Positions 9,961 through 21,825 are shown, numbered from the stretch's first letter. The stretch is DNA of 64,000 bases from Corylus avellana (GCF_901000735.1 NC_081546.1:11361629-11425628); one strand, 5' to 3'. The notes: a model not told the origin generated them from the sequence alone. Numbers and translations are program-made.

Positions 9961-10626
9961 TGACGCATGATTGCTTGTAATGTAGACATTTAATTGTATT
10001 TGGCTAGCTTTGAATTATCTCTTGCAACATCCGTAGCTGTAATGTATATAGCTGGATGCTAGTAACGTAGGTACGTAGTAATAAGTAGCTCACAGTAACG
10101 TAGGTCTACGTACGCAGTAATGTGTACAGATTGCATTTCATTTGTTTTCTCTTTCCTTGTAATCTATATTTTCTATTTAAACTAATGAAAACACAATCAG
10201 ATAGGTGTATGAGGAAATTATTCTTATTCATGTGTCAACTTTAACATGTTTTATGTGGTCGTACCAGATCAAAAAAAAAAAAAAATTGAATTTAAAAATA
10301 AACATATCTGTATGTTCCTGTAGATTGTTTATCAGCTAAGAAAATGGAGGCAAGGAAAACTCCAATTCTCTCTATTTTCCCGGTGATCAAATAAATTAAG
10401 TACTAGTTTTGCAAATTCAAAATTTAAATGGGGCCATTTCTTAATAATTGCAAAAAAAAAACAAATAAATAAATAAATAAATAAAGAGAAAAAAAGCTAT
10501 TTGAGTATCATAAATATCTGCTCCACTTGAGAGAGGGAGTGTTAATTAAGGAAGAGAATCCAAGTACAAAAGGATAAGCAAGGGCCTCATCTTATCCACT
10601 CACCTATTACAAATTAATTGGGGGGG
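9961..10626 (+). other. Copia-fragment 3' tail and AT-rich spacer
   Basis: Bases 10000-10200 hold repeated GTAACGTAGGT/ACGTACG-like words, then TCTATTTAAACTAATGAAAAC, which resembles the end of a short copia LTR. The rest has A-tracts at 10268-10284 and 10450-10460 and an AAAT microsatellite at 10463-10484. No gene is seen. Confidence 0.5.
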
Positions 10627-11240
10627 GAGAAAAATATAAAAAAGCTTTGCGATAAAGTTCCATAATATTCAAAAGGTATTAAAGTAACTCATCAAACTAT
10701 CAAATTGTATCAAAACGGCCATTTTTTTTTTCTTATATTCTTATAATACCCCTATTCTTTTAACAAATAAAATAATTATAAAAAAAAAAAAAAACACCAA
10801 ACAATTTAATAAAAATATATATAAAAAAAAAAAACCAGTAGGCAAATAAAAACAATTTTTTAATAGAATTTGACTGCATGGACAAAATTGTTTTTTTTTT
10901 TTTAATATCTCAAGAACCTTTGATTTTACTTTCATACAACATGAAGCAATTTGTAATTTAAGCCAACTACGGTGACTAATTATTTATTTATTCAAAATAA
11001 CTTCTTTTTTTTTTTGGTATTTATGCCCATTGGTTTTTTTTTTTTCAAATTGTTTGGTTTTTTTACAATTATTTTATTATTTTATTTGTTAAAAGAATAT
11101 GGGTATTATAGGAATATAAAAAAAATAAGTGGCCTTGTTGATATATTTTGGTAGTTTGATGGCTACTTTAGTACCTTTTGACTATTGTGAAGTTCTATCG
11201 CAAACGAATATTAGTTTGGAGGACTTTTTTATATTTTTTC
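10627..11240. mobile_element. Imperfect foldback (MITE-like) element
   Basis: The two halves are inverted copies about a centre near 10940. AAAAATATAAAAAAGC, CGATAAAGTTCC, TTCAAAAGGTATTAAAG and ATCAAACTATCAAA on the left reappear, reversed, as TTTGGTAGTTTGAT, TTAGTACCTTTTGA, GTGAAGTTCTATCG and CTTTTTTATATTTTTT on the right. The middle is long A- and T-tracts. The arms are diverged and the ends and TSD unclear, so the family is not assigned. Confidence 0.7.
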
Positions 11241-11641
11241 CTATTAATTGAGAAAAGAAACTCCAGGCTCCAGCCATGAAATTTGTGGGCTTGCAAAGAA
11301 AAGCTGATCGTCTTTTCCATTAACGCTGGCAATTGCTTGTAGAATTAAATACCCAAAAATGTAATCAATCAAAACATGAAGAAAATTAAACACTTCTTTC
11401 TATTATTTCATTTTCTCTTCGCCATCATCTTCCTCCTTTGAAATTTATCATTGCCTATTGTGTTTCTTGTATTTGAGTGAGAATTTGAAGCTCTGTTTAA
11501 TTCGAAATAGGTTCCCATATTTATTTTTATTTTTCTTTTTGCCTCTTGTACGTCCATCTTTTTTCCGTAAAAGTGCCAGCTCTTTAGATCAAAGAAATTA
11601 ACGAACCTTGAGACATAACCTTAATGGTCAAATCACCAGTT

Positions 11642-12105
11642 TGTAAGAATATGAGGTATGGCCTTTATGTCACATTTATTTACTATATTTATTATAATTA
11701 CGGTTATGATATTGAGTGATTTATTCTAGCAAAAAGATGTTAGGAAATTGATTTTTACTGAGTGATCTTACTCATTGATGGCAGGATTAAACCTAAGAAT
11801 TTCATATTACAATTTTATTTGTCTTGTGATTTAAATTGTTCAGTATTAAAATTATTGTTTCTTTAATACATGAACTTATGAATATATTTATTCCTTTTAT
11901 TTATATTGTTTAAATATAAATTGCTTGACGCCTAGACCTGAGAATAATTAACTAAGCCACATATGTTGGTGAATGTTTATGATATTATCCAAACTTGTAA
12001 TATCTAGAAAAGTTCTAACAATGAAAGTCTTGGGATTTAAGAAGAGTGTCCAATGTACGCCCCCTCACTTTCTTAGTAACTTATCCAGTTGAACTTTGGA
12101 AAATG
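11642..12105 (+). mobile_element. Deletion derivative of the first copia family (LTR start joined to leader)
   Basis: Opens TGTAAGAATATGAGGTATGG and continues TTTATGTCACATTTATT and ATAATTACGG, matching the first 100 bp of the LTR at 7627. From about 11820 it matches the leader block at 1093-1372. LTR end, primer site and coding sequence between them are missing. The match ends near 12105, where a GC-rich hairpin island begins. Confidence 0.7.
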
Positions 12106-12109
12106 CTTT

Positions 12110-12330
12110 TGGGGTGGTTTGGCCATCCCTAAGGGCCGGTCTGGGGTGACCGAAGCCACTCCCACCCATGGCTCTTAGGGGTGGATCAGCCACCCCAAGG
12201 GCCAAATCTTTTTTTTTTTTTTTTTTATTTGGCCCTTGGGGAGTGGTTCAGTCACCTCCAAGCCCAACTGAGGGTGGCTGGCCACCCCCCTATCAGAAAA
12301 ATAGGGTGGTCATCCACCCCTTAATTTTTT
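12110..12330. repeat. GC-rich hairpin island
   Basis: A 220-bp island of GGGGTGG/CCACCCC words in AT-rich DNA. Its main hairpin pairs 12190-12207 with the reverse complement at 12227-12244 (CACCCCAAGGGCCAAAT arms) around a T-tract. Relatives lie at 14950-15000 and 15241-15450. No coding content. Confidence 0.75.
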
Positions 12331-12803
12331 ATTATTTTCTTTCAATATTTTAATATTTTGTTTTTGATTATTTTTAAAATATAAATAATATTTTATTATT
12401 ATTTATATTAATGGAACAAATGTCTAATTTATGGTCCTAATCTAAAGAGATTCTGACAATTAACTAGATACTCTCCCGTCCATCTTGGACAAGAGAGAAT
12501 CCAGTTCCATTATTACAATAAGCAGTGGGAAGTGCTTTCAAGGTACATTGTAAAATTCATTAAGAAGTTTAGTTGGAATTCTTCTACTTTCGAGGGAATA
12601 ATATCCAAAGCCTTAAAAGGTTTTAAATGCTCCTCACCAAATCCCAATAGGTAGTTGGAAGTGCTTTTAATGTACATGTTAAGTGAAATTTGTGTTGGTT
12701 ATTAAGCAATTAAATTTATCTTATAAATTTTGTTATCACTTTCGTGTACAATAACATAAATTTATTTCATCTTGAAACTTGAAAGAGGTCTCCATCTCGT
12801 CTC
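12331..12803. other. AT-rich upstream region of the BAHD pseudogene
   Basis: Includes a degenerate direct repeat, GGAAGTGCTTTCAAGGTACA near 12530 and GGAAGTGCTTTTAATGTACA near 12658. No gene is seen. Confidence 0.5.
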
Positions 12804-12810
12804 TATAAAA
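12804..12810 (+). promoter_or_regulatory. TATA box of the BAHD pseudogene
   Basis: TATAAAA in the context CGTCTCTATAAAAGC, 85 bp before the first ATG at 12895. This is a normal plant core-promoter spacing, allowing about 55 nt of 5' UTR. Confidence 0.6.
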
Positions 12811-12894
12811 GCTACCTGCAACCTCGATCTTTAGAAAAGCATAAACATTAATTCAGTGGGTTAATTAGCTTCTGAATAAAAGAGATCTGTGGCG

Positions 12895-13748
12895 ATGACG
12901 AATGTTGAAGTAATCTCGAAGGAAATCATTAAACCATCATCTCCAACACCCCATAAACTTAGAAACCACAAACGTTCCTTCCCAGACCAACTTGTACCCA
13001 CCAAGCACCACTTACATTCCTATCATCCTTTTTTATCAACCCAACAATGCCCATGATGACGTTGATCATCATCAAGTCCAAAAATCCTGTCACCTTAAAA
13101 AGTCCCTTCAACAAACCCTCAACCGCTTCTACCCTTTGGCTGGAACCCTCAAAGAAGACCACTCCATCGACTGCAACGATGAAGGGGTCGAGTTTTATGA
13201 AGCTCGAGTTGCGTGTAAGTTATCACAAGTTCTCCAACACTTCAACATGGAAATCTTAAACCAGTTTCAGCCATTTGAACCCCATGGAACCCACGATGTT
13301 CTCTTAGCTGTCAAATATAATATCTTTGAATGTGGCGGAGTAGCCGTTGGTGCATGTGTGTGTTTCACACGGGATCGTTGATAGAGCTTCAGCCACAACA
13401 TTTCTTGGCGCCTGGAGTGCCACATCCCGTGGAGATGAAGATCATGTCTGTCCAAAATTTGATGCGGCCACGTACTTCCCACCGAAAGATATATCTTGGG
13501 GGAAGGGAGACATTGGGGTGACCAAGGAGAAGATCGTAACAAGAAGATTGGTGTTCGACAAATCAAGCATAGCTGCTCTGAAAGAAAATGCTTCCTCAAC
13601 TCGCGTTTTGGCGGTTTCAGCGTTCTTATGGAAACGTCTGATGGAGATATCCAAATCAAAACCGGCGCCAGCGAGAGTGCACGTAGCAATTCATCGGACT
13701 CCCGACAGATTCAGGAAGTCCGATGGCCTGGGCCGGGCTAAGGCATAA
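12895..13748 (+). pseudogene. BAHD acyltransferase pseudogene (N-terminal two thirds)
   Basis: BAHD enzymes move acyl groups from acyl-CoA to alcohols or amines in plant secondary metabolism. Starting at ATG 12895 the frame reads MTNVEVISKEIIKPSSPTPH, the usual N-terminus. After a 1-nt shift near 13000 it reads TYIPIILFYQPNN, LNRFYPLAGTLKED, SIDCNDEGVEFYEA and VNIFECGGVAVG-like sequence. A second shift near 13355 leads into HGIVD, the HxxxD catalytic motif, then TKEKIVTRRLVFD and VSAFLWKRLMEI. The frame ends at a stop at 13746, about 285 codons, whereas the family has about 430-460 and a C-terminal DFGWG motif, which is absent. Closest by eye to the vinorine-synthase-like clade; substrate unknown. 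Two frameshifts and truncation make it non-functional. Confidence 0.88.
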
Positions 13749-14734
13749 ATTATTATTTTTTAATTGAAATGAAAAACATATTAAAATAGTTAAGTAACAA
13801 TGAAAGCATAAATAAAAAATACATTAAAATTTTTAGATTTTCGGTACTTTGAGATATTATGTTAGTACGGACCAGCTTTAATTAAGCTCTTCGAATTTCA
13901 TCTCGTTGATTAAATGCAATCCAATCTAAGACTAACAGCATCCAGTAAACTAACAAAAAAAAAAAAAAAAAAATGTTGAATAGTAAAATTTAAAAATGTA
14001 AAATAGTAAAATAGTTGGAACGTGCAACTTGAATGTCTCTTTTTCACAAACCCACACAATTACAAATAGAATTTTACTTGAAAAATGATCGTTCAACCTT
14101 TGAAATTGCCAAAAAAGAAGAGAAAAGAAACAAAAACCAATCAGTGAATCAAAGAAAAACCCATTCCCAACGGCAACAAGCATAACCCTCTCTCTCTCAA
14201 CCCTCATTCACATCATTTAACCGCATTCAAAATTCAAATCCACTGAAATTCAAGAAACCCAAGAAGAGAAAACAGAAAGAACAGTGAGAGAGCAGAGACA
14301 AAGCATAGCGCAAGAAGTGCCAAGAGGCAAGAGGCAAGAAGCGCTGGCTGAAGATACTACCTAAATCCAGTTCTTGTGGGTAGTGAACAGACTACAATGG
14401 TGATTGGTGAATACAATTTTTGGGAGAAGCAAAGCAAGCATAAAAATTGAAGAAAAAAAATTGAAGTTAGGGTTTTGAAAACTTACAATCTACTGCCGCG
14501 GATGCCGCCTGCCAGTGCCAGAGATCAAGACTTCAAGTTCAAGTGAAGTTCTTTCAACTTCTTTAGGACTACAGAGTATACTGAAAGATCAAGGTTTGCA
14601 GTAGTGATTTCCAAGTCTTTATTTTCTTCTGAATTTTTTTTTTTTTTTTTCGTTCTACTGCAAAGTTTGCAATATCGGGATTTTCCTTCTGCAATTGACA
14701 ACTCTTGTGTGTTTGAATGGGTTTATGGGTATAA
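13749..14734. other. Gene-free stretch, possible plant UTR-like sequence
   Basis: AT-rich, with A-tract 13956-13972. Bases 14140-14420 are A/G- and C/T-rich (CCCTCTCTCTCTCAACCC, short CAAGAGGCAAGAGGCAAG repeat) and look like a 5' UTR or first exon of something, but no frame is supported on either strand. Confidence 0.45.
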
Positions 14735-14945
14735 GCCTAAAAAAAAAATCTAGGGCCAAAAAATTGATTGGGCAAGGCAAAAAATATATTGGATTGGGCC
14801 AAAATAATATATTGGGACAGGGCCAATGGGCCTAAATTAGTTTTTTTTTTTTTTTTTTTTACTTGCTAAATTTTTTTTTTTTGCAAAATTGTGGGAGGGC
14901 CCTGGCCTACACCGGCCCTCCCCTTCCTTTGTCTCTGGCCATACC
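14735..14945. mobile_element. Partial copy resembling the hAT MITE at 16142
   Basis: Shares the AAAGGCCAAAAAAT-like interior, the T-tracts and the right-end style GGCCCTCCCCTTCCTTTGTCTCTGG with the MITE at 16142-16570. A left end and TSD are not found, so the call is tentative. Confidence 0.4.
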
Positions 14946-15240
14946 CCCAAGTAGTTTGAGGTGGTTTAACCACCCCCGAATCACATGCAGGTGACCGAGC
15001 TATTCCCAAAAAAGGTTGAGTATGACAAATGGTAGTTATAGTTAGGCTTTGTTTGGTTCACGGAATGTTTAATCAAAAGGAATAGCTATTTTTAGGAATA
15101 GAAGAGTGTGGAATATAATAGTTATTCATATTCCTTAGTTTGATAACAGCACATATGCAAAATTGAAATTGAATCAAAATTACGAGAAACCGCATATAAT
15201 TTTTTTTTCAAACTCATATCTATATAACCTGAAATAAATT
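14946..15240. other. Spacer with one hairpin word and a MITE-like left end
   Basis: Contains GAGGTGGTTTAACCACCCC near 14958, a member of the GC-hairpin family. From 15053, GGCTTTGTTTGGTTCACGGAATG resembles a PIF/Harbinger MITE start, but no matching right end was found. Confidence 0.35.
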
Positions 15241-15450
15241 GGGGTGGACGGCCATTCACAGAAGCAGCAGGGGGTGGTCGCGACCACCCCATAGGAGCTC
15301 TATGGGTGGCCGTAACCACCCCAAAATGTGACGGGGGTGGTCGTACCACCCCTAGACGGCTCGGGGGTGGTCCCCCGAGGTGTTTGGGGGTGGTGCGACC
15401 ACCCCCGACCTCTTGTGTGGGTGGCCCACCACCCCAATGGGTGGTCAAGC
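15241..15450. repeat. Array of perfect GC-rich hairpins
   Basis: Within about 150 bp lie a perfect 20-bp palindrome GGGGTGGTCGCGACCACCCC (15271-15290), GGGGTGGT/ACCACCCC (15334-15352), TCGGGGG/CCCCCGA (15361-15378) and GGGGGTGGT/ACCACCCCC (15386-15406). All use the same core word, GGTGG/CCACC. No protein is implied by the overlapping frames. Confidence 0.9.
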
Positions 15451-15462
15451 CACCACTTTATT

Positions 15463-15466
<4 letters not shown>

Positions 15467-15518
<52 letters not shown>
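15467..15518. repeat. (AT)26 microsatellite
   Basis: Uninterrupted AT dinucleotide run, 52 bp, at the right edge of the hairpin array. Confidence 0.97.
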
Positions 15519-15522
<4 letters not shown>

Positions 15523-15661
15523 TTTGATTAAGTATAAAATTAAAAATAAAATTATATAGGTATTTTTAAAAAATGTATTCCATTCCTTAAAGATTAGGTA
15601 AGCCACTCATTTTCCTATGTGTATGGGATTAGTAATCCCATGGAATACCTAGGATTAGCTA

Positions 15662-15783
15662 CACTACAAGAAATCAGGTCTTTAGGGGCGACTCTGTTTG
15701 GACACTAAAAGTCCTAAAGTCGACGCTATTGATCAACAGAGTCGACTGTTGGACGCTAATGGGGTGAACGCTAATGGTCCGAT
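15662..15783. mobile_element. Left end of an outer CACTA-like element split by the large CACTA
   Basis: Starts CACTACAAGAAATCAGG and carries repeated GTCGACGCTAtTGATC / GGACGCTAATGG words in both orientations. The same words resume at 24990-25045 (TGCTAATGATCAATTG, TTAGCGTCGAC), so the 9.2-kb CACTA is inserted in it. Its right terminus was not found. Confidence 0.6.
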
Positions 15784-15794
15784 CACTACAAAAA

Positions 15795-16000
15795 ACCTGC
15801 ACTTTATTGACGTGGCAAACAATAACTCATGTTTGCCACGTCAATAAATTTTGACGTGTCTATTTAGACACGTCAAAGAAAACATTTTTGACATGTTAGA
15901 TTTTAACACGTCAAAAATTTTTGACGTGTTCTTTTGACATGTCAAAAAATTTTGACGTGTCATTTCTAACACGTCAAAACTTCAGTAACACGTCAAAAAT
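15795..16000. repeat. CACTA left subterminal repeats
   Basis: About nine copies of (T)TTTGACGTG(T/G) or its reverse complement in 200 bp, including the inverted pair ATTGACGTGGCAAAC / GTTTGCCACGTCAAT. In En/Spm elements such repeats bind the TNPA protein. A second cluster lies at 17045-17160. Confidence 0.85.
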
Positions 16001-16141
16001 TACAATTAATTATAATTATAATTAGGTATTAATTGGTAGCAAAAATATGTATTAAAAAAAATAATGTAGTGAATTAATTTTAATTGGCATGAAAAATTAA
16101 TTTTAATTGGATATTAAAATTAATTGGTATATATGTATACG

Positions 16142-16570
16142 CAGGGACGGAGCTAGGAAATTATATGGGAGGGGGCCAACCAATTTTTTTTTTTTTTTTC
16201 GGTTCTTTAGAATTTTTTTATTAAAAAAAAATTATTTTGTTGTTTTTTATGAACTAAAGACTACCATAAGGGCAAAAAAAGGTGAGCATTTAAAAGTAAA
16301 GGCCAAAAAATGGACATTTAAAAGTAAGGACCAAAAATAAAAAAACTTAATGGATATGGCCCAAAAAAATTACGAATAGAGCCAAAAAATTTTATTGGAT
16401 ATGGCCGAAAAATCTAAAAATATGTCCAATTTTTTTTTTTTTTTTAGGTGGCCAAATGACTAAACTTAAAATATTACTTTAATTTTTTTTTTTTTTCTTA
16501 TAAATTTTTTTTCTTCCTTATTTGGGGGGGGACCATGGCCAACCCCGGTCCCCCCCTCCCTCCTTCTCTG
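16142..16570. mobile_element. hAT-type MITE with perfect 8-bp target duplication
   Basis: 429 bp beginning CAGGGACGGAGCTAGG and ending CCTCCTTCTCTG-like sequence (reverse complement CAGAGAAGGAGGGAGG). Flanked by TGTATACG at 16134-16141 and 16571-16578. The CACTA sequence is duplicated at 17250, and that copy lacks the insert. No coding content; T- and A-tracts inside. Confidence 0.9.
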
Positions 16571-16585
16571 TGTATACGTATATGT

Positions 16586-17515
16586 ATGCCAATTAATATC
16601 ACATGTATATATATATATATATATATATCATATGTGTACATGCATAATCATACTATTGTATACCAATTAATTAATATAATCAACCATTTCATTAATATTA
16701 ATTTGAATATGATATTATCATGCATAAATCAATCTAGTAATATTAATATGATAGCCATATTAATTTAAAAAATATATATAAGACATACATAATACATTTA
16801 TTTTATAAGACCCGCAAACCTTACATGAACTCGGCCAACACAAAATATGTGGTCGGGATTCTTGAGCCCTCATTAAAAAATAGATTTAATTATTTGTACA
16901 TCTAGAATATTAATTTATTTATTCTCTAATTAGTTTTAAGTATATTATATGGATAATGTGTTATATAAGAGGAAAAAAATGATATAATAGAATAAATAAA
17001 TTATATATATTAAAATTTAAAACTTTAAAATTTTAAGTTGGTATTTTTGACGTGTCACATGTGGACACGTCAAGAAATTTTGACGTGTCATACTAAATTG
17101 TCAAAAAATTTTGACATGTTTCTTAGGCACGTCAAAAATTTTTGACGTCAAAAATTTTAATCAACTATAATTAAAATTAATTAGGTAGTAAAAAATTAAA
17201 ATTTGAATTGGTATGAAAAATTAATTTTATCATATTTGTATAAATTAATTGGTATATACGTATATATCACATGCATGCCAATTAGCTAGTATCATAATCA
17301 TATTATTGTACAATTAATATTATCACATGCATATGAATCAAACATTTCATTAATATGATATGATATTATCATGCATAAATCATTCTAGTAATATTAATTA
17401 ATGTGATAGCCAAATTAATTTTTACAAAATATATAGGACATACATAATACATTTATTTTATAAGACCCGCAAACCCCACATGAACTCGGTGAACACAAAA
17501 TACATGGTGAGAATA
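16586..17515 (+). repeat. Direct duplication inside the CACTA 5' region
   Basis: 16586-16860 and 17255-17515 are copies, both containing TTATCATGCATAAATCA, ATAATACATTTATTTTATAA and GACCCGCAAACC. The subterminal motif clusters precede each copy, so the duplicated unit includes part of the CACTA end. The region between holds a third, weaker motif set. Confidence 0.8.
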
Positions 17516-18244
17516 TTGTTTAATATATTTGTATGCATGCATGCAAAATTACGTACCCTCATATTTTGAAATTAGTTTTTTGTGCAGAATTTTGCATTTA
17601 GATTTAGACCCATATTTTGTGTAGGTTTTGTTTTTGCACATTATCGTAACAAAAAAAAAATAATAACAAATAACAAATGCATATCTATTTTGGTCATTAA
17701 TTTATGTTTAGATTTTGTAAATTTAGAATAAGTATGTAAATGTTAAGAATGAAAAAAGAAAGTAAAAAACAAATAATATAGGTAGCTAGATTTATTTTAT
17801 GTATACTTTCCATACAAATGCATAAATGTTATAATAAACGAAAAAAAAAAAAAAAAACCAACATTTAACCTAGCTAGCTTTATCTAATTTATCTAGGGTC
17901 CCAATATATAAAAAATTAATTTAGGTCTTACAAATTTAGATTATGTAAATGTCATAAAAAAACGAAAACAATAAAATTACAGCAAAAAAGATAGCCACAT
18001 ATATTTTATCTAGGGTCCCCATGTGGCACGTCAAACGTATTTAAATTTGGACCTTAATTTTGTTTAGGTTTTGCAAATTTAGATTATGCAGATGTTATAA
18101 TTAAAACTCAATGTATGTGTTTATTTGTTAAAAATAAACAAAAAATTGAAACGATGTACTTAAAGAAATACACTAAAAAAAAATAACATCTAACTAACTA
18201 ACTTAGATTTATTTTATTCAATTAGGGTTTCAGTAACTAAAGCT
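17516..18244. other. CACTA 5' non-coding region
   Basis: AT-rich sequence between the terminal repeats and the transposase ATG. It holds a degenerate repeat (TTTAGGTTTTGCAAATTTAGATTATG at 18061 and similar strings near 17580-17720 and 17910-17950) and no frame of note. It probably contains the transposase promoter. Confidence 0.5.
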
Positions 18245-21200
18245 ATGGACAAGAGTTGGATGACAAAGTCTAGGGGTACGAGGGAATACAGAGACGGGTG
18301 TAGATCATTCGTGGACTTCGCCGTTAGGAACTATATAATACTTAACGGAAAAATTCACTGCCCCTATAAGGCGTGTCGTAATAAGCAGCGCCACCCGCCA
18401 GGTTTCGTACTTGACCACTTGACAGGGGGTAAAGGAATAATGACTGCATACAGAACCTGGTATTATCACGGGGAGAAGCCTGTCTGGTCTCCTGTTGCAG
18501 TCTCTACTTCGACTACCACGATCACAGATGAGGGTATAGGTACAACACAAGGTGAAAACATGCAGTTAATGTTGCGTGATCTATTCGGCATGCATGGTGT
18601 CATGGAAGACAATTGTGAGCCTGAAGTGACGGTGCAAGGGAATGAAGAAACTGTGAATGAAGATGCCGACGATAGTGACGTACTAAAGTACTACAACTTG
18701 CTTAAGAAGGCAGAGAAGCCACTTCATGATGGGACCAAACATAGCAAGCTTAGTGCTATTGTACATCTATACAATTTGAAGTGTGTTGGCGGACTTAGTA
18801 ACGCAATATTTTCATCTTTTCTTGAGTTCATCAATCAGTTGCTGCCTCCTAGTGATAAAGCTTTGCCGGTTAATACATATAAGGCAAAAAAGTTTCTAAG
18901 GGACATGGCCTCGAGTATGAGAAGATCCCGACATGTCGTAACGATTGTATGTTATTCTGGAAGAACAATAAGGATTTGGATACATGTACTGTTTGTGGAG
19001 TATCTATGTGGAATGATGAAATTCAGTTGGATGAGGATGGTCAGCCCATATCATTGAGTACGAAACGCCCGGTCAAGGTATTGCGGTGGTTTCCACTCAT
19101 ACCACGACTACAGAGATTGTTTATGTCAGAGCATATTGCCCCTATATGAGGTGGTATGCAGAAGGCCGGACTAAGGACGGTGTATTGAGGCATCTGTGGC
19201 TATGGTGAAGCGTGGAGGGCATTCGATAATTTGCATCCAGACTTCTCAGCAGACAGCAGGAATGTTAGGCTTGGACTAACCTCGGATGGATTTAATCCAT
19301 TCGGGAACATGAGCACATCCCACAGCACTTGGCCTGTAATATTTGTACCATACAACTTGCCGCCATGGACGTGCATGAAAGAAACGTCATTTATACTATC
19401 TCTGATAATCCCGGGCCCAAAGTCACCTGGAATGGATCTAGATGTCTACCTTCGACCCTTAATTGAGGAGTTATAGGAACTATGGACTATAGGTGTACGC
19501 ACATTTGACGTGTCCAAGAAAAAGAACTTTGTATTGCGAGCATAGTTGATGTGGACAATTAATGACTTCCCGGCATATGCAGATTTGTCCGGGTGGCCTA
19601 ACAGGAGTGAGAAGGCATGTCTCTACTGTATGTACTCGACGAGGTCTAGGAGGTTTAAACACGGCAAGAAATTTTGTTATATGGGGCACAGGCGATACTT
19701 GCCCATGGATCATCCGTGGAGGAGGAACAAAAGAACATTTGACGGCAAGCAAGAATTAGAATATGCCCCCGATGTGCCAAGTGGAGATGAAATCCTTAGA
19801 CAATTAGACGATATGGCATTTGGGGATGAGAATGCCGATAAGGCAAGGACAGATAATAAGAAAAAAGATAAGAAACAGAAGAAGTGTGGGCCTACAGAAA
19901 GAGAAGGCGAGACTGCTAACGTATTGTGGAAGAAGAAAGTGTTTTCTTTAGACTGCCGTATTGGAAAGATAATTTATTGCGGCACATCCTTGATATCATG
20001 CACATTGAGAAAAATGTGATGAACAACATACTTGGCACAATACTGGACATTCTAGGGAAAACGAAGGACAACATCCAAGCCCGCATAGACTTGCAAGAAA
20101 TGGGGTTGAGCCATACACTTCATCCGTACACGGGCAAGGATGGTCAAACATATATGCTCTCAGCTTGCCACACGATGTCTAAGGATGAGAAAACACTTTT
20201 TTTGAAAGTGCTTCGAAATGTAAGGGTGCCGGACGGATATGCCTCGAACATTTCCCGATGTGTACGACTTAGTGATTGTACGAGATCCGGTTTGAAGAGC
20301 CATGACAGTCATGTCATTATGCAACAACTTCTCCCTGTTGCATTGCGTGGATCACTGCCAGAAAACGTGGTTAGACCACTTGTCGAGATGTACGCATTCT
20401 TCAGGGGCCTATGTTCAACGTCATTGACACAAAATCGTATGGACCGACTAGAGGGTGACATTTGTATCACTTTTTGCCAGATGGAACGTGTCTTCTCCCT
20501 AAGTTTTTCTACCGTGATGGTTCTCTTGGTCGTGCATCTTGTCCGTGAATGCCGACTCGGTGAACCGGTACAGTATAGGTGGATGTATCCGCCAGAGAGG
20601 TATAAAACCATCATTAACTGTAATGAATGAATTATGTTCATATGTAAGAGCCTTGGGGGGTTCAAATCTAATGTTCACAAGAAAGCGGCTCCTGAGGGCT
20701 GCATTGCGGAGGGCTACATAGCAACGGAGTTGGTGGCGTTCTGCTCGAGGTATTTAGACAACACACCAACATTTGACAATAGGGCTCAAAGAAACCCGGA
20801 TGGTTCAAAGGGGGTGGGAACACGAGTCATCCTCGACTGTGTCACATTGACAAAAATTCACCAATACATTATGTTTAACTCGGACGAGTTCCTTCAACTA
20901 CGAACGTAAGTCGTGTTAGTAGTCTATGCAACTTCACTATAACCTTGCACCCTTAGTTGTGAATTATAATATAATTTAAATTTCGTATTGTAGGGTGCAC
21001 ATGGATACACTTAGGCGATCATGCGATAGGGGGCGAACGACGGAGGATCAGTTGGAAACCCAACATCATGCACTGTTCTGCGATTGGTACCGTGACTACG
21101 TATGACTACCGTGATGTTTAACTGTTATAGTCCGATTTTATTTAGTTATTGGTTCATAACAACTAACAAAACTAACTTCTTTATGGTCAATTGTACGTAA

Positions 21201-21825
21201 TATACTCGTAGGTCGATTGATTGGACGATCAACGAAGGAAGGAAATAGGTGATAAACTGGTAATGCATTGTAGAGGGCCGAAGGCCACAATTACCAGATA
21301 TAATAGATATGTGGTTAACGGGAAGCTGTTTCGCACTATTGCATTCAATGCTGGAAAGAGGACGCAAAACAACGGGGTGTGCGTGCCAACTGTTGATGGC
21401 GAAACGTACTATGGGAAGTTGACGAAAATAATTGAGGTGAAGTACTTTGACAGGACTAAGTATGTTTTGTTCAAGTGCGATTGGGCGGACAACATGAGGT
21501 ACAGGGGTACAAGGTAGACAAGTATGATATGATGCTTGTCAGCTTCAAAAACCTTGTCCACTGGGGCTAGAAAATTATTGATGAGCCGCATGTGCTAACA
21601 TCATAAGTTAACCAAGTTTTTTACGTCCAAGATGAAAGGGACCCCGATTGGGCTTGTGTTGTAAGAACTAAACCTAAAAACGTATACAACATTGGTCAAG
21701 GTGAAGGTCCTGATGATGAATGTGCCAACTACCATGAGTGTGAGCCGCTCCTATTGATCAGTAATAATGAAGTGGATCCCCAGGATGACATTTACTACAT
21801 CCGACAAGACTTAGATCTGTATGTG
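18245..21825 (+). pseudogene. TNP2-type CACTA transposase gene, broken
   Basis: This is the large transposase that cuts the element ends. ATG 18245 opens MDKSWMTKSRGTREYRDG, the Transpos_assoc domain with CPYKACRNK. The Transposase_21 domain follows: LYNLKCVGGLSN, LPVNTYKAKKFLRDM, TCRNDCMLFWK, CTVCGVSMW, HPDFSADSRNVRLGLTSDGF, VYLRPLIEEL, WTINDFPAYADLSGW. DUF4218-like EGCIAEGYIA (near 20695) and a DUF4216 exon (21220-21820; VCVPTVDGETYYGKLT, FKCDWAD, DPDWACVVRTKPKNVY) complete it. Frameshifts lie near 18905, 19145 and 19935 and near 21500. In-frame stops occur at 19474, 19543, 20628 and twice in the last exon. Plausible introns are 20906-20993 (GTAAGT...TTGTAG) and about 21110-21212. Full domain order but no continuous frame. 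Confidence 0.92.

Noticed and set aside
13267..13689. 140-codon minus-strand frame
   Set aside because: Antisense to the BAHD pseudogene, whose plus-strand motifs are unambiguous.
15122..15448. 108-codon minus-strand frame rich in Gly/Pro/Thr
   Set aside because: Translation of the GC-hairpin array; low complexity caused by the repeat.
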